A stretch of DNA of 64,000 nucleotides, from positions 8,593,141 through 8,657,140 of the forward strand of contig NC_062975.1 of the NCBI RefSeq assembly GCF_023078275.1. The letters are read 5' to 3'. The stretch's first letter is position 1; the number at the start of each line of letters is the position of its first letter. The stretch comes from Leguminivora glycinivorella (taxonomy: Eukaryota; Arthropoda; Insecta; Lepidoptera; Tortricidae). Both the position numbers and the translations under genes were made by a program. This document shows, piece by piece, positions 42,801-54,800 of this stretch. Below the pieces are notes generated by a model. That model was not told the origin of the DNA, ran no database searches, and worked only from the letters and a program-made list of their open reading frames with translations.

Positions 42801-45800
42801 ATTCAATTCTCTATAGATGACTCAGAAAAAAAACATTTAAAATTTATAACACCTCGCGCTACCCGGCCACTGGTATAAAAATGCTGAGAATTGTAATTTT
42901 TCTTACAAAATTTAGTGATATGTCAAACCTGTTCGACGTGGCAAATAAAAACGTACGAGACGAGGGTGAAAAAAAAAGAAACTAAAGACTTCGGGTTATT
43001 GCTAAAACAAGGGAAGGTTACCGTATCAATCAAGGCGTTGACAAAAGCCTTTTTTTTCTGTTGGCTTGAGCCTGACCGTGGGATGAAAAAAGGGTCGATG
43101 TTTATGGAAATGCTATAAAAGAGGCTTGAGTGGCTGCAGCAAAGGACCCCACCTATAGCTTCGCAATAGATAAAATTGAAAAAAATCTGTTGAAAAAAAT
43201 AGGTAACATGTTTGCATATTTGCTTAGTGCGAATCTGCTTAAGTAATTTTCGCTAGAGTGACTCAGAGAATATTTTCTTCATTACGACCTGTTTATACCT
43301 ACTGGCCACGACCAAACTAGTTTAGACCAAGGAATATCCTACCGAGAATGTTCCCAAGGTAAAATCGGACAGGCCGACATTGCACCGCGCACAGGCACTA
43401 CAGGCAGGTAAGCAAGTGCGAGAATGGTAAAAATGCGAGTGCACCCCGCGGAGCTAGCCGCGTGTCACTCACTGTGCGGGGTGGCCGAGCCGAGGGAAAA
43501 AACCAACGTCATAATTCTAAAAACAAAAACAAACCACGTACCCATCATCATTTAGAATTATTTTATTTTCTAACAAACATTTTTTGTCATGTCAGTTTAG
43601 CAAATTATATGCCCCTTCGTCATTATATATATCGATATTCTCCGTCACGGTCGTGACATATAAATGTGTAAGAGCAACATTATTTACTTATATCGATCAT
43701 AGTAGTAAACTACACGAAATCAACACATCAAACTGGTAGTAATCCATAACAGCAGTGACCGCAAAACGTGCGTTGAAATGCCCCGCAAAGTCAACTGACA
43801 TGATATGAGTCACTTAGCACTCTGTGCTAATAAGAGCCCTATAATGTCCCCGTGCCTTTTCGCGTGGTCCGTAATAGCCATCGATATTCATTCGTAAATT
43901 TGCACGATGATATCGATATTATGAACAATTGTTTCACACATTTATTTTGTTCAGCCAAAAGAGGCAGAATGGAATAAATTAAATGTCCTCGGTGTCATCG
44001 ATTTTGTTTCGCATTCATGGCCAAATAGAGTTTTGCAAGCGGCTGCATTTGTTCAAGAAGTTGATTGAAAGAGAAAATTATTACATATGACTGAAGATAA
44101 TAAGATTAATAAGTTTGTAGGTATATTATTAAAAATTGTCTGTGTCAATTAGTGCAAGTGGGACTTGCGATGGCTGCGAATGGTTTTACATGTCTAATCA
44201 TATTCCAAGGACATTTTCTACGCTTCCATGAACTTCTAAACGTGCAAATATCCTCAGTAGAACATCAAAATGAGGCCTTTTAAATTATTTATACAATGTA
44301 GAGTAGAGCCTTTGACTTGGGCCATACCTACGAACAGAATTTATTCTCGGGCGCGCGGTGATCGATGGCCGCCGAGACTTGTCCCGGCCACCGAGACAAC
44401 ACGCTCAACCGAATACTGTTCCCAAATTTAAAATAAATACCGTGTTCTAAATTCAAATTTTGTTTAATTACTCACTGAACTCTTCACTGTATGTGTTGTT
44501 TTAAAACCCGACCAGTCCTTTAGCAACCACAGACAAAATATGAATCATAATAGAAGATAAACGTTTCGAAATTAGCATTGCAAATAATATAGATTTAGAC
44601 CGTTTTTTAACCAACGACAACTCAGTAGCTAACACTGTCCGTGTAAACATCGAAAGTTTCCGCCCATAAAATAAATTTGACAGTAAGATTCTCAACAATG
44701 AATAATGACATCATAACGATTATAAATCAGGCAGACAGTGTGGGACCGACTTGCGTCAGCTTTTAAGGCTACAGAATTCTTATTGTAATAGTTTATTTGG
44801 CACTAGTTGGGGCTCTGCATGCCAAATAGGAAAGTTCCATGACCGCCTTCGCCTCGCGTAGTATTTTAAATTCAAAGATTTAGTCCCCACCTACCGAGTT
44901 CCTAAAATTTGAACGAGCAACTTTACATACTGATAAAGCTACTAACGTGTGTAAGTCAGAAGAATCTATAATACAATGATTATGTGCGTTAAAATCAACA
45001 CAACATGAATAACAGCATATTGCCACTAAAAAATGAATACAAGATTATATATTACACTAGTTGAAAGTCGAGTCCGAAACGGGCCAGTAGCCTGGCAAGT
45101 GCTATCTCCGACCATCTACAAGTGAAGCTGGCATTTTCGCTGTACAAATATAACTTGGGACGTGTTCCCAGTGTTCTCACGCGTTCCTTTTTCTCCCGGG
45201 AGAAATATTATAGGACATAGCTCGTATTGCATACCTGGCTTTATGGTCCCGGTGCTGCGTTTTATTGCCCGGTGGCTCGGCGAAGAGTTCGCACTATCCG
45301 TTCGAGCTACCAGCCACGGCTATCATGCGATCGCGCCTTATTATCTTAATAAGCACATGTTCTAATGTGACAGTTATTATGTACGGCTATTCAAATGAAG
45401 TAGTACTCTAAGGTCTAGTTTCATATATATTCTAAATATTTGGCCAGCACCAACTTGAGGTTGTCAAAATAAATTCTTTAATTAGTTCCTAATAAGCTTA
45501 TTGAATTAACAAAATACTCATTGACAACCCCATCTGTGTCGTGACTTTGTAATTATTAAATTTAAATCATAGTGTCTTCTATATCCATGCTTATAATTTG
45601 TACCTCACATGTAACCACAGTCCACAAGAACATATTCAAATGAGACCCTGTCACTTCTTCACTAAATTACTTTCGACTTCTAATTACTCGTGAAGCTCAT
45701 AAATATTATAAACCAAATTAACGCTTATCTTATTAGATTATAATTATTTTATTAGGTGCAACAAATAATTGCCCAACGAGCATGTAAGTGTCGCGTAACC

Positions 45801-48800
45801 GTTTGTATTGTGGGAACCTTCAAAATGGAGCCAAGTGCAGGGAAATTGAAGTGAGTAAATAAACGAGATTAGGTGGATTCTGTTGTTCTAAGTTGGCCGC
45901 ATTGTCCAATTAGGTGCGTGGACAAGGTCGCCGTGTAATGGCAGCCACTAATTGCCGTGTACTAGTTTTGGACTTTTAATTAATTCTCGCCAGCATGTGT
46001 CGACTGACGCAACGATACTGTTAGATATTTACGTTATTAAACGCAGTTTTACCGTAATTAGTGAAGGTCGACCTTATATGTTACTGGCCACAATAACTTA
46101 GATGTCAAAAAGGGAACCTACATTTTCAATTAAAAATCCACGCACTATTTATGTGGTAAATAGTGCTATCTTAAAGAAGTAATTCAAAAGGTTATGCAGG
46201 CGCTCAGTGACCGGCGCGAGAATGCTTCAGGATTAGCTCTTGCACTGCATCTCTCCGGGAAGCACATTGTCTCGCATTTCCCACATGAAAATAAAAGTGA
46301 GAATTCAATCTCTTCCAAGCCTTCAACGGTACCTCTCTACAGTACGCTGAGTTTAAATACCCGCACCGACATCCGGGTAGCCGTGACTCAACCGTCCAAC
46401 CGAATAAAACCGTTTTTTTAATTCACATTTTATAGTTGAAATGTAAATTAAAACGCAAAACGCGGTTGGTTGTTTAAACCGGTGTAATTTAAAGAACCAT
46501 GACGAGTGAGTACGAGAATGCCAAAATAATGTTTGATACTGTCATTGAGAGTCTGAGCAGAGGGAGTCGGTCTGGTTGAATGACGGAGATGGTGCAACGT
46601 ACAACGGCCATTCCGCTAGTTTATGTCCGCGATGCGAGTATTAAGGTAAATTGTACAATTGTGCGCACGGGCCAGTCGTTAGCCGCGGCCGCCGTGCGGC
46701 CCGCCGCGCCGGCCGAATGTCGCATTGTTTCGGCTTTATGCGTCGACCTCAGATTAGGAGTCTAACCGCAAGATTTATGGCGGTCATGGAGCTAGGCGAG
46801 CGACGAACCTCGACGGTTTTCGTCGAAACGCTAAACTTCTTACGAGCCCAATTTGTGGCGTTTAATGCGTCGTCGTGCCCGCGTGCATGCCCCGCCTTTT
46901 TATTGGCGTCCCGTAACAGTAAACATCACCCATTCCGCCGGCTCGAACCGCCTTCTTGTACATAAGCGCGATTGTACGAAGATAAACGCAGTTTCTGAGA
47001 TCCTCGTCCGATACAGCTAGAGTTGCTAATAGAAATGCAAATCCTCGACACTTCATTCAATTTGTAAGAACGCACTCAAATCGTAATTTGATTACAGAGA
47101 TTTATGAATAGTTAATGACGGGTTTTCAATTTTCATATCTGGGTGTCGAAATCTGCCAACTCGAGAGGCTCGGGTGGTAAGGGCTTGTACACAAATTGGT
47201 CGGATTCTTACACTCACCAATCTTCGCTTGGGCTTGATGAGGGGTCTGTTCTGTCCGTTCATCTTGTAGTAGAGGCCGCAGGCGTTGCAGAGGTAGTGAC
47301 CGGTGCCGTCGCGCCGCCACAGCGGCGTGCTCGTCGCGCCGCAGTTCACGCACTCCCGCCCCTCTGCCACACAACACACACCATTAACCACAATAACACA
47401 CCTAAAGGAAATTCAGGAAAATTACTACATTTGAGAACGCCTTGCCAAAAGTACGCGCTTAAATGGGCGGTTTCTGCGATATGTCATAATAATGTTCGAA
47501 TTCCGGAATCTTGATTCCCGCCATGAGCGAGTGTATTTTTGGCAAGCCTACTATTTGTGCTTCGTTATGGGTGAGAGAAGAATAAACTAGATGGTGAATA
47601 TTAATTTAAAAGTAGTGTCTATTCCGAGCAAGTTTTTGCAATTAAATTATGTACTTATTGCCTTAATTTGTCACTATAAGATACAGATAACTACTACCTA
47701 AATACTTTGAAATAATACTTGTAATCTTGTAGTTATGTAGGTACTTATTAATAACGTTATCATTTATAAAATAAATAATTAGAAATAAAGACACACAAGC
47801 AAAACAAAAACCAACACCATGAAAACCAAAAATTTTCACATAAAGAACAATATAAATAGTAAGCAATAACACTGCAAAATTAAAAGAAACTCAATGAAAT
47901 TCAATATGTTAAGTGTTTAGTGAGTGATTTACCTGTCTCCTGGCAGGCTGGGAGATGAGAGAAAAAAACACATTCAGAAACATTACCAATCAAATTTCAC
48001 TAACAAAGCATGCAGACACTTATTACGCTAGGAACAAGCATTTACCTCTTAGACAATAAAAGTAATTGCAATTTACAACGAAAAGTAAGTAATATATTCA
48101 ATTAACCAGGGAAAGCGTACCGTAATGCCGGAGGAAAAATTCTATCAAGATTTTTTACACGCAAGGAAAACAAGAGAAAGTTACACTTAGCGCGCGCCGA
48201 GCCGAGCCGCGCCCTTCAAATGCTCAATATTTTTAGTTTCCGAACGCGTCACTTAAATAAGTAAAGCCACTCAGTACCTCGTTTTATTTTTAAATTATTT
48301 TATTTATCAAGGCTCAGGCCAAAGGTAACTAGAAATCGATCCTAAAATGGCTGACCAATATTAAATGAAAATGGAACAAGTAAGAATTTACGTGTTATAA
48401 AATAATTAGCATTTTGGAAACGGCAATAACAAAAGCTAATCGCTATAAAAATAAATGATGTTACAAAAATGTTCGAGAGCGTCTAGCGGGAAACAGAGCG
48501 GAACCAGAGCCATAAGGTAATGTATGTACATGCTGATTTTTCGCAATCTGTGTACGAACACGTCTAAAATAATATTACACTGAAGCATAACATCTCATCC
48601 ATTTGTTGTTAATCTATGATGAAACAAGCTCAACGCTATTAAACTCATTGTTTTCACAGCACAGATATCTACTGAAGCATGGTTTCTCAAAATACCTACG
48701 GATCAAAAATGACTCATGCCCACTTACTATTTAAATCATGCATGAAATATTTACATTTAACCCCCAGGATGAGTCACCCTCCGCGGAGACTGTGCAACCA

Positions 48801-51800
48801 GCTTTCTTTTACGATTTTAGAACGATTACCACCAAAACGAGCAAATGTGGGTACCATATTTACATGGTTAGCGAGAGGATGTGTTCACAATATGGGATGC
48901 ACGCGCCCGCCCACAATCTTTCTCTAAACTCGATTACTCGATCGATGATTTACTGCAATCTAATTAAGAATCTCATCTCGTTACTCTCACGTCCTGTACG
49001 CAAGTTCACATATTTTATAATAATATGCGATGAAACGCGCACAAAATGTAATCTGACCCGGCATTGTGCGTACACGTATAGCCAAATCAATAAAGTCACA
49101 TTCGTATGTTTACTAACAGACGGTAATAGATTCAATGATACAAGTTTATTGCCCTACAGATTGTATCGGCAGATCGTATATCGGTAGATATCTCTATAAT
49201 AACATTATGTATCTAGATCTGATTATTCACGTCGGGACAGAGAACGATCCTCTGCATAATTAATATTCGTAAGGACGCGCAACGAGAAGGTGAAAGTGAC
49301 CGAATGCGATAGAAAAAATAAGTTAAACGAACCGAGAATGGTTTACGAGCTTTAGGCAGAGCAGCCATTCATCTTTTTTATGTAAAACCAGATCACAACC
49401 GGCAATTAAATCGCCCGGACCTTATCGAAAACTTATTGCGATCGAACCGACGACTCACTTTTTGGACTAACCCTTTATTTTTTTGTTATTTGTGTCGATA
49501 AAGCCTGTAATTTGTTCCGAAGATTGTAATAAATAAACACCAATAACGATTATTAGGAAAAAATAACAGGATATTACACGGAACGAGAAGTTTGATGTTA
49601 GTGTTTCTCGCTTTGAGACTGATTTAGTTGAATAGTAACGTCTCTATTTGGTAAAACTATGGTCGTTTGTGAAAGTCGGCGGCCGCGGGCGCGCGAGATT
49701 TACTGCCGCCTGCCCTCATGGCTCGACATTACACGTATTATTAAAGAGAGCAGTATTTCTGATTAATTACCCTCCGATTTAATTGTCCAGGCCGGTTCGA
49801 TTGGCTCAATCGTCACGATAACCGTTTTTCGATCCGCTCGCATTGTAAAAGTTACGTCTTTATTTACACGGTAATTGAACTGCCTTTCGGCAACAAAGCA
49901 TTGAAACCTGTTTTTTGGCAATAAAAAGATAATTGACCGTTGACCTGATGTGAAAACGCACCATCCCTATTATATCTGGCAAAAAAATAGTTTTAGCGAA
50001 ATCTCCAGTGTTTGTTCAAAATTAGAATGCGGTCCATTCTCTTTATTGCGGGGAGTGACGGCGGTCGTGACGCGGCCGCGCTACGTGACCGCGATAAAAG
50101 ATTTTCATCTGCCATATTTACGTAGCAGAGTGGGCGGTTTTTATTTTTCAAGAGTCTCCAGACGAGCGTACTTCGGCTCGATGTTTTCACACGCCCTCCC
50201 GCGTGGGGAAAACACCGAAAACCACGCAGCAGTTTACGAGAGCGGCCTCGAGTGATGTTGACCCGGCGGCTCCGGGTGCAGGGAAAACCGTCGATGCGTC
50301 CCCGGCGCCGCCGTTACTCCTCAATAAAACGCCACAAAAACTAGTCTAGTTTTATAGCCACGACGTGTAGTAGGGTAATGTAATTTAAATGAAGGACTAA
50401 TTCGCTCCCGTGTACCGTGACGCGCTCTTGGCGCACCGGCCCATCAACACGTAACGGTGAAGCTATTTTGCATACAAACCATTACATTATTGCTCAAAAC
50501 TTATTCTTTGTTGCGCCAGAGAGGCTGTTATTATTAGGCCTTAATTACATGCCCGTATGCAAATAGGAAATTTTAATGGAAGCCAATGATCTCGAGTGAG
50601 GCCTCTCCTTTCATTAAGCATTAACGTGGCTGGAAATCCTGTGGTTTTTCTTACGTTATTGGTCTATTATTATATGAACGATAATTGAAATTTGCATGTG
50701 TCTTCGTGCATGCAAATGAGAACGAGGGATATCTCGTTCAAGTTTTCTTAACCACGTCGAGCTCATACGCTGGGCATGTACCTACTTAGAAAAATCTATT
50801 CATAAACAGGTCTTGTAAATTAGTTTTATTTAACCGTAAAGTTATGTTGCTATTACGCTTAGAGACCCTGAAGCCGTAAGTACTCGTACATGCTTGATCA
50901 ACATTGTAATTCTCTTCATTAGTTTGATGATGGTTTGGTCCAATAAATTTATAAAATACTATGTTATTGTGGCGTAATGAAAATTTTATATAGACCTCAC
51001 GAGTCTTCCTCGTCAGATCACTATAGCTTGCTCCACATAGCTGAACTCCTTTTATTTTAAATTCCGCCAACTATTATTTATAGAGGTACAACTCTTTTTT
51101 TCGAGAGACTGTCCTGATGTAGCTCTAAACCGGGACGAATATTGGGGAAACCTAATATAAAAAGAGCTAGTTATAATTGGTACGTTTTTAAACGTTCGCA
51201 ATGTTTCCCAGTCGTCTCTGACTGAAGGAATGAAGCCATTTTTCACGTCCATGCGCCCGGCCGGACGATATTTGCATTCGTTATTACGGTCCGGAGATAA
51301 TTACGTGTGACGAGCGCAGCGCTGCACTGAACCCGGGTAATTACCGCACTGCTGCGAAGCTACTGCCGAACAGAATGAGTCAAGTTCTCTCGTGAGTCTT
51401 GTGACTCGGATAAATTCAGTCTACCCTCGAAGAAAATTATACAGGGTGAAATAAAAAAGGACCGTTCAAACTTTGCATACTGACTTTTGAGGGCATAATG
51501 AACAACTTTTATTATAGGACCTATGTTGAACGCGCGAGAAAAAATTGGCTGTTCCATAGAAATAAGCGACATCATGACAGTCGAAATGTATGAAACTGCC
51601 AAATTTTTGTTTTGCGATTTCAGCATTTGTCCCATAAAGAAAGTTGTTCATTTTCGTTGACTTCAAAAGACACTGCAAAATTTGAACGGTCCTTTTTATT
51701 ATATCGCGTATAACTAAATTAATCAGAAGATTTATCCCAATTTAAAGTTAAGAAACTCCTCGCCTCGCACCTTCAGCACGAGACCGACCTTACGCTGAAA

Positions 51801-54800
51801 CAGATCGATATTCAGTTGAGTCGGTTTTGTCCTAAAGATGCGTCTTGTTTGAGTCAAATCAGAACTAAAGTACAAAGTTCGTCTAGACCAGCGGTTCTCA
51901 AACTTATTTTCCCATGGAACCCTTTAAGAAAGTAAAACATCTGACGGAACCCTTAAATTTTTTTTTATTGCAATCTTTATTTTAATAAGCAATCATGATA
52001 GTAAAATCTAATCACTAGATTCTAATGTGAGGTATTACATGAAGCAGTTTTTTTTATTTTTTAACAATTGGTGAATATTTGGTTTTATGGAAGAGAGTTG
52101 AAGTTGCATATCAGGTACCCAAAATTCACACGGAGCCCCCAGAGAGGCTTTGCGGAGCCCTAGGGGTCCGCGGAGCACACTTTGAGAATGGCTGGTCTAG
52201 ACTAATTTTGCACCGATTTGAATAAATTACAGGAGAGAAGTGTTTGTGTTTGTTGAGTTAGCTTGATCTCACTATATTGATATCAATATTTGACAAAGAC
52301 AATCAATTTGTAACACTACAGCAGAATGATAACATACGACCTTATTATTTAAATAAGGAGAGTTTACACGTCTATTTATTCTCGGTATTTTCGCAAACGT
52401 ATTCCATGCGCTGCGCAAAGCGATTTCACTTCTAGCTTCTAGGTGTCCTATTAACGATTAGTTTTGCACCACCTAAATAGCTATACTAGAGAGAAACTAG
52501 TGGATGTGATAATTTATTGCGCCAATCGGTAACCAAAGAAATGGTTACCAGATATATCGTTAATAAAATAAAATATGAAATAAAAAACACAGGAAATGTG
52601 AGTATTTCGGAAGTGCCACTAATTAACTCATTATTTTCACTCGGCTTTGGCACCTACATCAAAAGCATTTTCAAGCCCGATTGTCAGGATTGTATTCAAA
52701 ACACTATTGTCCTCATTATAATTGAATTAATCACTGAAGTTCCGTGGCTTAAATAAAATGCAAATTTCGAAAATGCAATTGTAACCCGCATCGGCGGAGC
52801 GTGACGGACAGAGTACGTGCACGTTTTCGGTGTGTATGTATGTATGTAACACTTACAAAAATATTCATTAGCAGTGTTGCGACTATGTACAATAATTACT
52901 TAGATACCTATTAATGCTTTAGTTGCTTGGCAAAATGATTAATAACATTAGTGTGCAAAAATATAACGCATTATAACCGTAAATACACATTTTTCTACAT
53001 ATTAATTTTTGTGTCCATGACATCCATATTTCTTCGACTATAAATTTAAAAAAAATCTACTAAGAAATATACCTCTTATACTTTTTTTTCATCAGGAAAG
53101 ATTCTAAGGAATTCGAGTTACGAGTTACTACCTACCAAGCTTATAAATTCCATTAGCGACTTTTTGCACAAACATTGTAAACAAAAACATCGAATAGTTA
53201 TATGGAGTGTTAGCTGTTAGCACACGAAAGAATGGATGCTAAATAATAACATATTATAGTGGAGTCGGGACTTCATTCCTGCGGCGCGGCGGGCCGTGGC
53301 GCGCACGTACGGCGACGGTAATTGGTTGCGCAAGAGCATGCAACGACGAAGTCGCAACGACATAACTTGCGTTGAGGGGTGTATCCCGGAATCCTGCTGC
53401 TAAATTATCTATTGAAAATCTGAAGTTTCGTGGAAATCGTGGTTCTAAGTAATGGATTTAGATTTTGTGTCAACTTCGAATGCTAATATCGTAAAGATTT
53501 TTTCTGGCAAAGAATTATAAATAGGTATAGGTATAATATATCTAAAACAGAAACTAGATATTCAAGAACGCATTGTGACTTTTCCAACTCTGTTTTCTTT
53601 TTTTGTAAACAAATGTTTAGTTGCTTGCCGACGCGACAGCAGTATCCAACTATCCATATACTAAAATTAAACAAATTCGTAGCCAGAAAGAGACGTACTC
53701 TATCAGCAAACATCTTAGGATGTCATTGCCGGTCATAGGTAGCCCGGAATATCGTAGCTAAGAAAGACCCTTGGTAACAGACAGCAGACAGTGAAAAATA
53801 AACTTTATCCCGCAACGTTAAGGTACGAAATCGTAAGGAAGAAAGCCACAATGACCAGCCACTGCATATTATTTAAGAGCTGATTATGATATTGTTGAAT
53901 TGTTTAATTTAAATGCCATTTGAATGAACGGACTTTTAGAAAGTATGGACTGGAACGCTGTGCTCGCGATGTTGGTGCGCGGCGGTTGCCCATTTGTTTT
54001 AAATGCCCTTTCCATGACATTCCTTTGTACAACAACTATTTGGGCAGTTTTTAGTCACGATTTTCCGTACACCATTAATTGTTATGTTTTATCCGAAATC
54101 TGGGCGTGATTTGCGATCCGATTTTAAATGCGATACAATAACAAATGCCCTTTAAGATTATTTGTATGGCTGGCATACAGCCACACCATGAACGTTACTA
54201 ACAGTTGTTACCGTATAACACAATGTCGGTAATTAACAGTCGATTACAAGAAACAATCAAGCAGGTACTTAAGTAACGAAGTATCGTTCAGATCAATTAA
54301 CTGCAGTTTTTGTGGGTACAGACAATAACGGCAGCTGCGCCATCGATACTGCATTAACTTTAAGTGTTGAAGACGGCGTTGTCTAGAGTGTTTAGCGATT
54401 GAATGAAGAGGTTTGATTCTGGAAACGGGGTTCGATAGGAGCGCTGGGCCGAGGTCAGGCGATCGGCAACAATGGAATGGGCCACATCCGGCCTCTGCAC
54501 ATTATCATATAGCTTCCACCGAGGAACGGCCTGACTTGCGCCGCACTCGCCTCCCGCGGATTTACATGCTACCATTTGCTTCCTAATCGGCGACAATCAA
54601 GAATACTCAATTTAATTTTATCGTCGCCAAAACTTATGCAAATAAATTCATTGTAAACTTCTTATCAAAATAACGCATATTTTTAAATGCATTAAAACGG
54701 CGTTATGAGATATTAGTATACAAATGAGATAATTTATAGGCTGATACTTCCACGTTCTCGGAACATGTGCGCCGATAAAGCTCTGAAGAATTTTCCGACG

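Larger units (their letters stand above)
24427..47217 (-). other. srp: 22.8 kb srp intron (N-finger exon to C-finger exon)
   Basis: No further coding exon is convincingly visible; a weak 12-nt microexon candidate is listed at 36684-36695. Contents listed separately are SINEs (24.6 and 35.5 kb), a TA microsatellite (24.85 kb), a 1 kb fold-back element (30.6-31.6 kb), local duplications (26.3 and 40.7 kb), a GATA-motif cluster (27.7 kb) and a small palindrome (39.65 kb). GC-rich non-repetitive islands at about 26.18-26.52, 27.4-27.75, 28.08-28.70, 34.14-34.40, 38.44-38.66 and 46.55-46.97 kb are candidate cis-regulatory elements. Confidence 0.7.

Noticed and set aside
48738..49187. 149-residue plus-strand ORF
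   Set aside because: No domain, low-complexity bias or family resemblance; lies in an intron of the opposite-strand gene and has no clear promoter or splice context. Chance open frame is likelier.
54360..54596. 78-residue minus-strand ORF in a GC-richer patch
   Set aside because: No domain recognised and no phase-compatible splice sites linking it to srp were apparent.
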